Shown here: positions 17,190 through 26,776 of the stretch, piece after piece
Numbering within the stretch: the stretch's first letter is position 1
Layout: the number at the start of each line of letters is the position of its first letter
Origin: Desulfocurvus sp.
GTDB lineage: Bacteria > Desulfobacterota > Desulfovibrionia > Desulfovibrionales > Desulfovibrionaceae
Length of the DNA: 64,000 bases
Assembly: GCA_020692325.1 (NCBI GenBank)
Contig: JAIMKR010000014.1
Location: 1 to 64,000 of the forward strand
Reading direction: 5' to 3'
Made by a program: the position numbers and the translations under genes
Notes under the pieces: generated by a model
The model's input: the letters and a program-made list of their open reading frames with translations, nothing else
What the model was told of the DNA's origin: nothing
The model's database searches: none

Positions 17190-17254
17190 GGGCGCATACT
17201 CCTTGCCGCGGGGGCGGCGTTTGCCCGGGGCATGCGCGGGGAAGGCGCGACTCG

Positions 17255-17350
17255 TTGGTCCATTCCCTCCAACGGCATGCCCCGTATCAGGTTCCACGGT
17301 CGGCCCCGGCAGAGGCCCTCTCAGCCCGATTCCCCGGGCTCCCGTATGGG
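17255..17350 (-). promoter_or_regulatory. TPP riboswitch (Thi-box) upstream of thiC
   Basis: Read on the minus strand, the leader has CTGAGA, ACCGTGGAACCTGAT and GGAGGGAATGG in the order and spacing of a thiamine pyrophosphate aptamer, with a closing GGGAGCCC-type stem. It ends about 65 bases before the thiC ATG. Ends are approximate to a few bases. No terminator is obvious between aptamer and start, so control at translation start is possible. Confidence 0.92.
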
Positions 17351-17376
17351 TTCGTGCTGGCAATGAACGAGCTTTT

Positions 17377-17405
17377 CTGCTAGCCGTAAGGAATGCGGAA
17401 GTCAA
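17377..17405 (-). promoter_or_regulatory. Candidate promoter of the thiC riboswitch transcript
   Basis: On the minus strand TTGACT and TAGCAG are separated by 17 bases, placing the transcript start about 20 bases before the aptamer. The -35 box is good, the -10 box is poor. Confidence 0.5.
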
Positions 17406-17460
17406 TCGGCCCGGTGTGATCGGACCGAATACGCCGCGAGAAAAACTCTCGACATGGTGC

Positions 17461-17489
17461 TTGCAATCCACAAACATCCGGCGTATACG
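17461..17489 (+). promoter_or_regulatory. Candidate promoter of rpmE
   Basis: TTGCAA and TATACG are separated by exactly 17 bases, about 40 bases before the rpmE ATG. Good match to a housekeeping promoter and well placed. Confidence 0.5.
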
Positions 17490-17526
17490 GCCATTCTTCC
17501 TGCGAACAACGATTCACGGAGACACC

Positions 17527-17745
17527 ATGAAAAAAGATATCCATCCCGAATTGCACAAGGCCAAGGTTCATTGCAACTGCGGCTACGAGACCGAGATCCT
17601 GACCGTCAAAGGACAGGACGTGAGCGTCGAAATTTGCTCCAACTGCCACCCGTTTTACACCGGCAAGCAGCGTTTTGTGGACACGGCCGGCCGTATCGAC
17701 CGCTTCCGCAAGAAGTACGCGAACTTGGTCGACGCCAAGAAGTAG
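17527..17745 (+). CDS. rpmE: 50S ribosomal protein L31
   Basis: Large-subunit ribosomal protein L31, 72 residues, of the zinc-binding type: cysteines in HCNCGYE (16 and 18) and CSNC (37 and 40). It starts [10 protein letters not shown], the family signature. The ORF track frame runs much further upstream through thiC leader sequence; the true ATG is at 17527. It has its own promoter and terminator. The zinc form is usually replaced by a cysteine-free paralogue under zinc limitation; no such paralogue is in this window. Confidence 0.97.
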   Translation: MKKDIHPELHKAKVHCNCGYETEILTVKGQDVSVEICSNCHPFYTGKQRFVDTAGRIDRFRKKYANLVDAKK

Positions 17746-17764
17746 CGTTCCGGAATGCATTCGG

Positions 17765-17807
17765 GAATGCCTCCGTTGGATCGCGCCAATGGAGGCATTC
17801 TTGTTTC
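17765..17807 (+). terminator. Intrinsic terminator after rpmE
   Basis: GAATGCCTCC and GGAGGCATTC form a perfect 10-bp stem with a loop that can itself pair (GTTGG/CCAAT), followed by TTGTTT. Confidence 0.85.
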
Positions 17808-17950
17808 CCCCCGCCGCGTGCGCGGCGCGCCGGCCGCGCCGAACACGCCTCTTTGACATCCTCCCGGCCGGACATATCTTATAGTGATCAGCCGGGTGTT
17901 CCGGCGGTCATTCCAAATGGTCATGGCCCGTTTGACACGAGGGTATTCTC

Positions 17951-18903
17951 TTGAGACGCGCGCTTTTGTCCCTGCTGTTCGCCAATCCCACCGTGGGCGG
18001 CCAGGCCGTCATTGAGGGCGTCATGATGCGGTCTCGGGACCGCTTGGCCATCGCCGTGCGCAAAAGCGACGGAAACATTCTTGTCGAACTGCGACCGTGG
18101 TTTTCGCTCACCCACGCGCCTATTCTCAAACTGCCGTTCGTGCGCGGATTTCCCGTGCTGCTGGAAACGCTGGTCAACGGCATCAAGGCGCTTAACTTCT
18201 CGGCCGTGCAGAACTCGCAGGGCGGCGAGGACGACGAGGTCGAGCTGACCCCGTGGCACCTGTTCCTGACAATGACCGTGGCGCTGGGCGTGGCGCTGGG
18301 GCTGTTCGTGGTGGTGCCGCACGTGCTCTCCGCCATCATGCAATGGCTTGGGCTGGCCGGCAACATGGCTTCGCTTAGCTTCAACGCCTGGGACGGCTTC
18401 TTCAAAATGCTCGTTTTCGTCGGCTACATCGCCCTCATCGCGGCGGTGCCGGACATCCGCCGTGTGTTTGAATACCACGGCGCGGAGCACAAGGTCATTT
18501 GGAACTTCGAGAGCGGCCGCGGCCTTTCCGTGCCCACCGCGCAGGAGCAAAGCCGTCTGCATCCCCGTTGTGGCACCTCGTTTCTGCTGTTCGTGCTGGC
18601 CGTGAGCATCTTGCTGCACGCGGTGCTCGTGCCGCTCGTCCTCGCCCTTTACCAGCCTCAGGCCTACCTGCTTAAGCATCTGTACATCGTCACGGCCAAG
18701 CTCCTGTTCATGATCCCTGTGAGCTGCCTGGCTTACGAGATCATCCGCTTCGCCGGTAAATTCAACAAAAACGCGCTTTGCCGCATGCTTTGCTGGCCGG
18801 GACTCGCGCTTCAGCTGCTCACCACGAAGGAGCCTGACGACAGCCAGGTCGAGGTGGCCATGGCCGCCCTCAAAGGCGCGGTGAATGAGGAGGCCAGCGC
18901 CTG

Positions 18904-18904
<1 letters not shown>
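17951..18904 (+). CDS. DUF1385 family membrane protein
   Basis: Integral membrane protein of 317 residues in the DUF1385 family, function unknown. [17 protein letters not shown] near the start and [16 protein letters not shown] and [12 protein letters not shown] in the middle are the conserved signatures. Membrane helices lie at about 98-125, 150-170, 210-235 and 245-270. It starts with TTG and ends in a one-base overlap with prfA; DUF1385 next to prfA is a common arrangement in several phyla. Conserved His, Glu and Cys positions hint at metal binding, but that is inference. Confidence 0.88.
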
Positions 18905-19980
<1,076 letters not shown>

Positions 19981-19984
19981 ACGC

Positions 19985-20860
19985 ATGTCCGGCGACCGAA
20001 CGACCGTCGGCGAGGCCGTCGCCAGCGCCGCCGCGCGTCTTGCCGCCTCGGGCGCGGACTCACCGCGTCTGACCGCCGAGCTGTTCGCCGAGCGGGCCTT
20101 CGTGCTTTCACGCGTGCAGCTGTTGACCCATCGCGACGATCTGCCTGGCGAGGCGGCCCTGTCCCGCTTCGCCGAGTTCGTCGAACGTCGCGCCGCCGGT
20201 GAGCCCACTGCCTATATTCTTGGCGAGCGCGAGTTCTTCGCCCTGCCCTTCATCGTCACGCCGGACGTGCTCATCCCCCGACCGGAAACCGAACGCATCG
20301 TCGAGGAGGCCCAACGCCTCTTCGCGCCGGAAACGCCCCTGACCTTCGCCGATTTCGGCACAGGCTCGGGCGCGCTGGCCGTCGCCTTGGCGCACGAGTT
20401 CCCCAACGCGCGCGGTCTCGCCGTGGACATTTCGTCCGGTGCCCTCGCCGTGGCCGACGGCAACGCCCGGCTCAACGGGGTGGCGGCGCGCATCGAGTTC
20501 CGTCTCGCCGACTTCACCCGGCTCGAACTCGCGCCGGCGTCGTTGGACCTCGTGGTGTCCAATCCTCCCTATGTCACCGAAGAGGAATACGTCGGCCTCG
20601 AACGCGAGGTGCGCGACCACGAGCCCAAACTCGCCCTGGTGAGTCCCGACCGTGGGCTGGCCCATCTGCGCGGGCTTTTGCCCGTGGCCGTTCGGGCGTT
20701 GCGGCCGGGCGGCGCGCTGCTGTGCGAGATTGGCAGCGACCAGGGGGAGGCGGCTGTGTCGCTTGCCCGCGCGTTGGAATCCGGTCTGATGGACTCCGCT
20801 ATCCTTCGGGATGACGCCGGATTGGATCGTGTGCTTTTCGCCCGCCGCGCTGGTAACTGA
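19985..20860 (+). CDS. prmC: Release factor glutamine methyltransferase PrmC
   Basis: S-adenosylmethionine-dependent enzyme that N5-methylates the GGQ glutamine of release factors. The 291 residues have the N-terminal helical domain (about 1-85, with LGEREFFALPF and RPETE) and a Rossmann methyltransferase domain with DFGTGSGALAVALA near 122 and the glutamine-binding NPPY motif near 195. It follows prfA in the same operon, the usual genomic partner. A small GTCGCA-TTCG-TGCGAC hairpin lies shortly after its stop. Confidence 0.95.
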   Translation: MSGDRTTVGEAVASAAARLAASGADSPRLTAELFAERAFVLSRVQLLTHRDDLPGEAALSRFAEFVERRAAGEPTAYILGEREFFALPFIVTPDVLIPRPETERIVEEAQRLFAPETPLTFADFGTGSGALAVALAHEFPNARGLAVDISSGALAVADGNARLNGVAARIEFRLADFTRLELAPASLDLVVSNPPYVTEEEYVGLEREVRDHEPKLALVSPDRGLAHLRGLLPVAVRALRPGGALLCEIGSDQGEAAVSLARALESGLMDSAILRDDAGLDRVLFARRAGN

Positions 20861-20972
20861 GCCAAGTTTCAAACTGATTTGTCGCATTCGTGCGACCGTG
20901 TCGCAGAAAAACATCTGATCGAAATCCTGTTTTAATCGTCAATGCTGTGTGAAATCAGTAAGATACAAAAAA

Positions 20973-21000
20973 TTGCGAGTTGGCATCTCTCGTGCATATT
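20973..21000 (+). promoter_or_regulatory. Possible promoter of lpxC
   Basis: TTGCGA and CATATT with a 16-base spacer lie just ahead of the lpxC ribosome site, within an AT-rich gap. The resulting leader would be very short. Weak but plausible. Confidence 0.3.
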
Positions 21001-21019
21001 GACCCGCGTTGGAGGAATT

Positions 21020-21967
21020 ATGCACCAGACCACCATTCGCAACACGGTACGCTGCACGGGTATCGGCCTGCATAGCGGCAAGCAGGTCGAGATGGTTCTT
21101 CGCCCCGCGCCCGAGGATACGGGCATTCTCTTCGCTCTGCGCAGCGGGTCTGGCACATTCTTCCTGAGCCCCAAACCGCGCCTCGTCGTCGATACCGGGC
21201 TGGCAACCAGCCTTGGCAACGGCCACGACCACCTCGCCATAGTCGAACATCTGCTTGCCTCCGTGCGCGGTTTGGGTATCGACAACATCCGCATCGAGGT
21301 TTCAGGACGCGAGCTGCCCATCATGGATGGCAGCGCCGCCTCCTTCGTCTATCTGCTCAATCAGGCCGGCGTCCGCCGCCAGGCCAAGGCCCGCCGCGTG
21401 CTTGCCATCAAGCGCGACATTTCCTTCGAGCACGAGGGCAAATTCATCAAGGCCACTCCCCACGACGGTTTCGCCGTGGACTTCACCATCAAGTTCGACC
21501 ATCCGCTCATCGGCCGCGAGCAGCTCGCCATGGAGATCACCCCGGACGCCTTCGCCTCCGAGCTGGCCAAGGCCCGCACCTTCGGCTTTCTGCGCGAGGT
21601 CGAGTACCTGCACACCCACGGGTTGGCCCTGGGCGGCAATCTCGACAACGCCGTGGTTCTCGACGAGTTCGGCGTGCTCAACACTGATGGCCTGCGCTTC
21701 CCCGATGAGTTTGTGCGCCACAAGATGCTCGACTTCGTGGGCGATATGGCCATCCTCGGCCTGCCTTTGTACGGCAGCTTCGAAATTTTCGCCTCCGGGC
21801 ACTCGCTGAACAACGCCTTCCTGCGCCATCTGGAGGACCACGCCGACGAGTATCTGGAAGAGCGCGTGCTGCCTCTGCCTGAAGAGGCTCCAGCCGTCGC
21901 TCCCGCCAAGGCCCCGGTCCGTCGTCCCGAGTCCGCCTCTGGTCTGCGTCAGCCTGCCATGGCCTAG
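21020..21967 (+). CDS. lpxC: UDP-3-O-acyl-N-acetylglucosamine deacetylase LpxC
   Basis: Zinc deacetylase that commits precursors to lipid A synthesis, so the cell has a lipopolysaccharide-type outer membrane. The 315-residue product has RCTGIGLHSGK near the start, the zinc histidine in VEHLLASV near 78, and the second metal site HKMLDFVGD near 235. The catalytic histidine is in ASGHSLNN. The tail after about 285 is Pro/Ala-rich and variable. GGAGGAATT precedes the ATG at 21020; the longer ORF track start lacks support. Confidence 0.97.
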   Translation: MHQTTIRNTVRCTGIGLHSGKQVEMVLRPAPEDTGILFALRSGSGTFFLSPKPRLVVDTGLATSLGNGHDHLAIVEHLLASVRGLGIDNIRIEVSGRELPIMDGSAASFVYLLNQAGVRRQAKARRVLAIKRDISFEHEGKFIKATPHDGFAVDFTIKFDHPLIGREQLAMEITPDAFASELAKARTFGFLREVEYLHTHGLALGGNLDNAVVLDEFGVLNTDGLRFPDEFVRHKMLDFVGDMAILGLPLYGSFEIFASGHSLNNAFLRHLEDHADEYLEERVLPLPEEAPAVAPAKAPVRRPESASGLRQPAMA

Positions 21968-21991
21968 GCTCATTTCTGAAAGAATCGAACG

Positions 21992-22017
21992 AAAGCGCCT
22001 TTCGGGGCGCTTTTTTT
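21992..22017 (+). terminator. Intrinsic terminator after lpxC
   Basis: AAAGCGCC and GGGCGCTTT form a compact stem around a TTTC loop followed by seven Ts. Confidence 0.92.
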
Positions 22018-22145
22018 ATGTCTGAATTCCGGGGAGGCGGCGAAAGCCTCCCCCGGAGGGGGATTCCTCTCCGAGGTTTTGTGATGCCTTTGGATGGGGG
22101 ATGCTTTGGAAATTGGCGTGCGTTTGGAGCGTCGGGGGCGGGTGG

Positions 22146-22991
22146 TTAGACGCGGGTGTTCAGTCCGCCGGCAGTCCAGGTCGTCGCTTCGGTGAAGAGT
22201 TCGCCGAGCGCGCCGCCGAAGGGGGAGGGGCGCAAGCGCATGGGGCCGAGCACTGTCGGTTCGTGTCGCAGCCGTTCGCGCGCCAGGGCGGCGAGTTCGA
22301 CGAGCAGGGGACTTGCGGACTCCGGTCGCTGCGCGGAGATGAGCAGCCGCTTTTGCGTCTCGGACAACCGGGCCTCGATTTCTCCGCACATGGGCGAAGT
22401 TGCGCTGAGAATCGTCTCCGCACCGCTGGATCGCGCCAGCGATTCCATACGCCGCAGCTCCGGCAACAGCCAGGGCGTGTACTGCGCCACCGTCCCGCGT
22501 GGGGCGACGACAGCGTTGACGCGCGCCAAGCGTTCACTCGTCTCGTCGAATTGCCGGGCCGCCTCGGCGTCCGCCGCCAGGGCGCTGACGAACGCGTCGC
22601 GTCGTGGCGCGGACTGCGGGGGCAATGAACGCGGGAGTGTCAAAATTCCGGCATGTTGGGTTTCGAAGACCTCGCGCGCCGCGCGAAAGCGTTGCACGAG
22701 GCCGGGCAGATCCTCGGCGTCGAAACCTCCGGGCAGCGTCCGCAGCATGATCTCCGGCGTTAGCGCGCGCACGATGAACAGCAGCTCGTCACCGGGCGCG
22801 GCCTGGACTTCGAGTCTGGCGAGCAGCTCCTCGCCGCCCACCTGAACCCAGTACAGGCCGTTGGCCTCGCGCCGCAGGATGCGGCCCTTGACGCGCTGCC
22901 CCACGCTGTGCCGCGCACGGAAGGCCGCGGCGCGATCGCGTCCTCCGTCCGGTCGTTGGTCGAAGCCCGCGCCGTAGCCGCTGATGCGCAT
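22146..22991 (-). CDS. Hypothetical protein with FliK-like small beta domain
   Basis: Unrecognised soluble protein of 281 residues. Residues about 30-85 (GQRVKGRILRREANGLYWV, then LARLEVQAAPGDELLF) have the pattern of a small beta-barrel seen at the start of some flagellar hook-length control (FliK-like) proteins; the rest is helical. The gene is first in a run of minus-strand genes leading away from the flagellar block, which fits a flagellar link but does not prove it. The C-terminus (PFGGALGELF) has no known motif. Confidence 0.6.
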   Translation of the reverse strand: MRISGYGAGFDQRPDGGRDRAAAFRARHSVGQRVKGRILRREANGLYWVQVGGEELLARLEVQAAPGDELLFIVRALTPEIMLRTLPGGFDAEDLPGLVQRFRAAREVFETQHAGILTLPRSLPPQSAPRRDAFVSALAADAEAARQFDETSERLARVNAVVAPRGTVAQYTPWLLPELRRMESLARSSGAETILSATSPMCGEIEARLSETQKRLLISAQRPESASPLLVELAALARERLRHEPTVLGPMRLRPSPFGGALGELFTEATTWTAGGLNTRV

Positions 22992-23006
22992 GGCCGTTCT
23001 CCTGGG

Positions 23007-23426
23007 CTACAGGCCCGACTGGTCGATGATGAGTTCCACCTCGTCGGCGGCGATGCCGGTGGCCTTGGCGAGCTCCTTGATGCTCTTGCCCTGCCTGTGG
23101 CCGGTGATGACGATTTGACGCAGGAATTGAGGGGAGCGGGCGTATTCGTCGGCCTGCTTGAGCAGTTTGTTCAGGACGATGACACGCTCGCCGATTTCGC
23201 TGTCGAGGCGGGTGAGTTCCTCCTGCCGCTGGCCGAAGTTGTCCACGAGGTCCTGCTCAAGCTGGGCGTTGGCGCGCAGTTTGACGAGGAATTCCTCCTG
23301 CTTGGTCTGCATGCGGGCGATGAGCGCCTCGGACTTGCGCAGACGCAGGTAGAAGGCGATGACCACGAGGAGCAGCAATAGCTCCGCCGCGGTGAGGGCG
23401 AGAAGCAAGAAGGCGGATATCTGCAT
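23007..23426 (-). CDS. Membrane-anchored coiled-coil protein with HTH-like end
   Basis: Unrecognised 139-residue protein. One membrane helix at about residues 5-27, then a coiled coil (about 30-95, RLRKSEALIARMQTKQEEF and onwards), then a C-terminal helix-turn-helix-like stretch (GKSIKELAKATGIAADEVEL). The layout resembles small membrane proteins found near flagellar operons in other bacteria, whose C-terminus probably mediates protein contacts. It ends 15 bases after the start of the preceding gene's region, suggesting one transcript with 22146-22991. Confidence 0.68.
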   Translation of the reverse strand: MQISAFLLLALTAAELLLLLVVIAFYLRLRKSEALIARMQTKQEEFLVKLRANAQLEQDLVDNFGQRQEELTRLDSEIGERVIVLNKLLKQADEYARSPQFLRQIVITGHRQGKSIKELAKATGIAADEVELIIDQSGL

Positions 23427-23576
23427 GATGGCACCTGGTTGATGAGCGGCCGGCGGCGGGACGAGCCGTGGCCGCTGCGGGGCAAAATGCCCCGTTTCGC
23501 GCGGAAAGGCAATGCCCTCGCCGGGACGGGCGGATCGGATTAGTCGCCGATGCCGCCCGTCACCGTGGCGCGAGCG

Positions 23577-24134
23577 CTATTTGACCCCGCCGAAGGACTG
23601 GGCGAACAGGGCCTCGATGGCCGAACGGCCGTTGTCCTCCAGAAAACGGGTGCCTGTTCCGGTGAAGTGCTGCTTGGTGATGGTGGGCGTGCCCACGGAA
23701 TGCCAAGCGTTGTCCTCCCAGACGAACCAGCTGTTTTTCACCTGATCGAAGACGTACAGGGGCTTGTTGCAGATTTTGGCGAACTCCGCGCCCCAGCCCG
23801 TGCCGCCGTTGACTGTGCCGTTGTCCAGAATGGCGCCGACGACGAAGACCTCGAGTCCGGCGTCCACCTGATACATAATGGTGCGCAGGACCATGCGGAT
23901 GAGCGGGCCGTTGCTGAAGTTGCGGTCGAGCAGTCTGGAAACGTAGGTCAGACTCACGTCCTTGCGCATGAGTTCCTCCTGCGTCAGCATTCGCAGGCCG
24001 CGGTTGCGCTCGATTTTGTGCCCCTCGAAGGAAAAATTGACTTCCTGGACGCCGAATCGCTCGGCCTGTTTGCCGAATTCCGCCTCCGCGCCCTGGGCGC
24101 CGCCGCTGAACAGGGTGAACTCGTGTGCAGACAT
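23577..24134 (-). CDS. SLOG-like Rossmann protein, function unknown
   Basis: Protein of 185 residues opening with EFTLFSGGAQGAEAEFG, close to the SGGAxGAD signature of the SLOG nucleotide-binding superfamily, in which the GG loop binds a nucleotide-like ligand. Downstream LEVFVVGAILDNGTVNGGTGWGAEFA is a second glycine-rich segment consistent with this fold. The C-terminal half is aromatic-rich. The ATG at 24134 is preferred because it starts the fold and GGAG lies upstream. Relatives act in nucleotide sensing or processing; no effector gene is adjacent. Confidence 0.65.
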   Translation of the reverse strand: MSAHEFTLFSGGAQGAEAEFGKQAERFGVQEVNFSFEGHKIERNRGLRMLTQEELMRKDVSLTYVSRLLDRNFSNGPLIRMVLRTIMYQVDAGLEVFVVGAILDNGTVNGGTGWGAEFAKICNKPLYVFDQVKNSWFVWEDNAWHSVGTPTITKQHFTGTGTRFLEDNGRSAIEALFAQSFGGVK

Positions 24135-24305
24135 ACGCTCTCCTTGTGGTGTGGTTTCATCGGCGAAAGACGCTACCCGTTTCTTCCATGCATTATGCAC
24201 ATTCCGGGGGCGGGAGGCAATGCCGCAACGCCTTGCGCGGTGTCATTGCCTTCCATGGGGGGGCTGGGTTAGCGTTTTCCTGTGACCCGAACGGAGGGCG
24301 TGCGC

Positions 24306-24512
24306 ATGGCCGGCTGGCTGTACATCCTGATCGCGTTGGGCGTTGGCGTGGGGCTGGCGCTGTATGTGGATCGGTTGAAGTCCCGTCCGGGCAGTGGGGT
24401 GGGCGAGACGCCCCGGATGGGCGAGCGCTCCAGATGGCTGCACTTCTGGTATACCGGACGTTTTCCCGATGGGGAGGGAACGCCGCCGGATGATCGGGAT
24501 GAAAGGAAATGA
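24306..24512 (+). CDS. Small single-pass membrane protein
   Basis: Unrecognised 68-residue product with one N-terminal membrane helix (AGWLYILIALGVGVGLALYV) and a short charged tail. CGGAGGGCG precedes the ATG at 24306, which supports real translation. It sits alone on the plus strand between two minus-strand genes. Confidence 0.5.
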   Translation: MAGWLYILIALGVGVGLALYVDRLKSRPGSGVGETPRMGERSRWLHFWYTGRFPDGEGTPPDDRDERK

Positions 24513-24519
24513 AACGAGG

Positions 24520-24861
24520 CTAGATTTTGACGTTGATGATGTTGCCGGTCCAGGGTGAGGCGTTGGATGACTGCGTGGCGGAGGCATCCTCCTCGTCGGC
24601 CGTGCGAGCGCGTCTGGCGGCCGCCTGGCGCTGCGACTGCGCATCCTCGTGGTTGCCGCCGGAGTCCCGCCCCATGGCTTCCGTGCCTTCCTGCTTGTCC
24701 ACTTCCTGGACGTTCTGCTCTTCCTTGCGCTGCTGATTGGCCACAACTTCGCCGAAAAGCGCCTGAGCCGCCTCGGGCGGGACGTACTGCGGCCCCAACA
24801 TCTGCTGCACGTTGGGCAGCTGCGAGATGAGGATCGGCAGATCGAGCGGGTTGGAGGCCAT
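24520..24861 (-). CDS. Small hypothetical protein at the end of the flagellar operon
   Basis: Hydrophilic 113-residue protein, unrecognised. After a short N-terminal part (residues 1-40) it is rich in Gln, Glu, Ala and Arg and probably disordered or helical. It starts one base after the fliL stop, so it is part of the flagellar transcript. The C-terminus WTGNIINVKI is conserved-looking. No catalytic motif. Confidence 0.65.
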   Translation of the reverse strand: MASNPLDLPILISQLPNVQQMLGPQYVPPEAAQALFGEVVANQQRKEEQNVQEVDKQEGTEAMGRDSGGNHEDAQSQRQAAARRARTADEEDASATQSSNASPWTGNIINVKI

Positions 24862-24862
24862 T

Positions 24863-25555
24863 TTATTTCACCACATACTCCTCGAACATCAGGTGATCGA
24901 ACTTGCCGTCGGCCACGTACTGGTTGATGACGAGCAGAAGTTCGCTTTTCAAGCGCTCCGCATTTTGCTCATCGGACAGAAACTGCACATCCTTATTCTT
25001 AAGATAATAGAATATCGCATTGCGTATGGGAAGCAGTTTCTGCTGGTACTCGGTAACCGCCCCCTGGTTGGTGGTGGTGAGCAGGATGCGCACGATGAGG
25101 AAGCGGATTTCGTCGCCCTGTTTCTGCTCAACCCAGAAGGGGTCGAGGTGGACCTGCAACTCCGGGGGGATGGGGGCCGGCGCGGTGGCGTTCGCGGCCG
25201 TTTGGCTCTTGGCCTGCGGAGTTGGCGCGTGGGCCGCTTTGCCCGTGAAAAACAGGAACTTGACCGCAATCACCGCTCCAATGAGCAGCAGCACTGCGGC
25301 CGCGATGATGACGAGCTTCTTCTTGTTGGCGAAAGGAGAGGACTTCGCCTCGGATTCGAGGGCCGGCGAAGGTTCGGCGAGGGACTGAGGCTCCGGTTGG
25401 ACCTCTTCCTCTTCCTCTTCGAGGAACGGTGCGTCCTCAAGGTCCAGCTCGACCTTCTGCGTGCCACGAGAAACCTCGCTCGTGTCGATCTGGATTTCCG
25501 ACTTGTCCGCGGCATTTGCGGCGGTGGCCCGGGTATCCTCCGTCTTGTCGGCCAT
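24863..25555 (-). CDS. fliL: Flagellar basal body-associated protein FliL
   Basis: Inner-membrane protein that encloses the stator and supports torque. The 230 residues comprise a long acidic cytoplasmic N-terminus (about 1-80, with a run of glutamates), one membrane helix (KLVIIAAAVLLLIGAVIAV, about 81-100), an Ala/Pro linker and a periplasmic FliL domain (about 130-229, ending FDHLMFEEYVVK). The acidic cytoplasmic extension is longer than in enteric FliL. It follows cheY in the export/regulation operon. Confidence 0.9.
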   Translation of the reverse strand: MADKTEDTRATAANAADKSEIQIDTSEVSRGTQKVELDLEDAPFLEEEEEEVQPEPQSLAEPSPALESEAKSSPFANKKKLVIIAAAVLLLIGAVIAVKFLFFTGKAAHAPTPQAKSQTAANATAPAPIPPELQVHLDPFWVEQKQGDEIRFLIVRILLTTTNQGAVTEYQQKLLPIRNAIFYYLKNKDVQFLSDEQNAERLKSELLLVINQYVADGKFDHLMFEEYVVK

Positions 25556-25587
25556 GATCGAAACGCCCCCGGCGCGGGGCCCGGGCG

Positions 25588-25971
25588 CTAGGCGCTGAAG
25601 ATCTTATCGATCTTCTGGGCCAACGTCTCGGGCGTGAACGGTTTGACGATGTAGTTGGAAACCTTGGCCTGAACGGCCTCGATGATGTTCTCCTGCTGCG
25701 CTTCAGCCGTCACCATGAGGAAGGGCGTGGTGGCGTATTCCTCACTGCCGCGAACCTTGCGCAGCAGTTCGATTCCCGTCATCTGCGGCATGTTCCAGTC
25801 GGAAATGATGAAATCGATATTGTCGCGGTTGAGCGTCTCCCAGGCGGTGGTGCCATCGTCGGATTCGACGACGTTGTTGTACCCGAGCTGCCGGAGGATG
25901 TTTTTGATGATCTTGCGCATGGTGGAGAAGTCGTCGACAACGAGAATGCGCATGTTCTTGTCAGCGGGCAT
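25588..25971 (-). CDS. cheY: Chemotaxis response regulator CheY
   Basis: Single receiver domain of 127 residues, expected to bind the flagellar switch when phosphorylated. The acidic pair VVDD (12-13 region), phospho-acceptor in ISDWNMPQMTG (Asp57 region), conserved threonine in MVTAEA and lysine in IVKPFTPETL are all of the CheY type, and position inside the flagellar operon supports the chemotaxis role. GAGAGGAGA precedes the ATG at 25971, four bases past which fliA ends. The receiver at 12033 is less CheY-like. Confidence 0.93.
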   Translation of the reverse strand: MPADKNMRILVVDDFSTMRKIIKNILRQLGYNNVVESDDGTTAWETLNRDNIDFIISDWNMPQMTGIELLRKVRGSEEYATTPFLMVTAEAQQENIIEAVQAKVSNYIVKPFTPETLAQKIDKIFSA

Positions 25972-25984
25972 GATATGTCTCCTC

Positions 25985-26776
25985 TCAGCCTTCGTGTTCG
26001 TAGCGCTTGCGGAAGCTGTCGCGCAGCTTCGCCACAGCCTGGGAGTGCAGTTGGGAAACACGGCCTTCAGTGATGTCCATAACCTGGGCCGTTTCCTTCA
26101 TATTCAACTCTTCACCGTAATACAAAGAAATGACAAGTTTCTCACGCGGCGTCAATTCTTCTATGAGGCCCGCAATCTTGTCAACCATTTCCTGAAAAGC
26201 CGTTGATTGGTAGGGCTCGTTTTCCGAGAGCGATTCGCTGGTGCCAACGAAATTCTCCTGAAAGGCGTCGATGCTGACGCACACCTGGTTTTGCAGCGCC
26301 TCCAGGCCGTTCTGCACTTCACGCTGGCTCAACCCCGTCTTGGTGGCCAGTTGCTCCTGTGTGGCGGTGGCGCCGGTCTCGTGTTCGATCTGCCGCATGG
26401 CCTCGTCGATCATTTTGACCTTTTGGCGCATTCCACGCGAAAACCAGTCCATGCGCCGCAGCTCATCGAGCATGGCGCCCTTGATGCGGTTCTCGGAGTA
26501 CGTGTCGAACTTGATGCCGAGCTCCGGGCGGAACTTTCCCAGCGCGTCGAGCAGCCCCATGCTGCCGGCGCTGATGAGTTCATTCAGCTCCACGCTCTGC
26601 GGCAGCTTGTTCTTCATGCGCAGGGCGAGGATACGAATCTTCGGCGCGTAGTGGCGGACGATCTGCTCCTGGTCCCGGGGGGGGAAGTGCGACCAGGCGC
26701 GTTTTCCTGCCTCCAGCTCACGCCACGGATTGTTCCTGGAAGAGGAGCTTTTTCCAGAAGAACTTAATGTTTCCAT
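25985..26776 (-). CDS. fliA: Flagellar sigma factor FliA (sigma-28)
   Basis: RNA polymerase sigma factor for late flagellar genes. The 263 residues contain region 2 (ELISAGSMGLLDALGKF and KFDTYSENRIKGAMLDELRR, about 70-115), region 3 and region 4 (ITPREKLVISLYYGEELNMKETAQ, about 205-250, with the HTH EGRVSQLHSQA). The predicted start lies inside the 3-prime end of flhG, giving a 59-base overlap; no later start keeps the conserved NPWRELEAGKRAWSHF. No anti-sigma flgM is visible in the window. Confidence 0.95.
   Translation of the reverse strand: METLSSSGKSSSSRNNPWRELEAGKRAWSHFPPRDQEQIVRHYAPKIRILALRMKNKLPQSVELNELISAGSMGLLDALGKFRPELGIKFDTYSENRIKGAMLDELRRMDWFSRGMRQKVKMIDEAMRQIEHETGATATQEQLATKTGLSQREVQNGLEALQNQVCVSIDAFQENFVGTSESLSENEPYQSTAFQEMVDKIAGLIEELTPREKLVISLYYGEELNMKETAQVMDITEGRVSQLHSQAVAKLRDSFRKRYEHEG

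Noticed and set aside
20881-20896. GTCGCA-TTCG-TGCGAC hairpin after prmC
   Set aside because: Only a 6-bp stem and no T-run; not enough for a terminator call.
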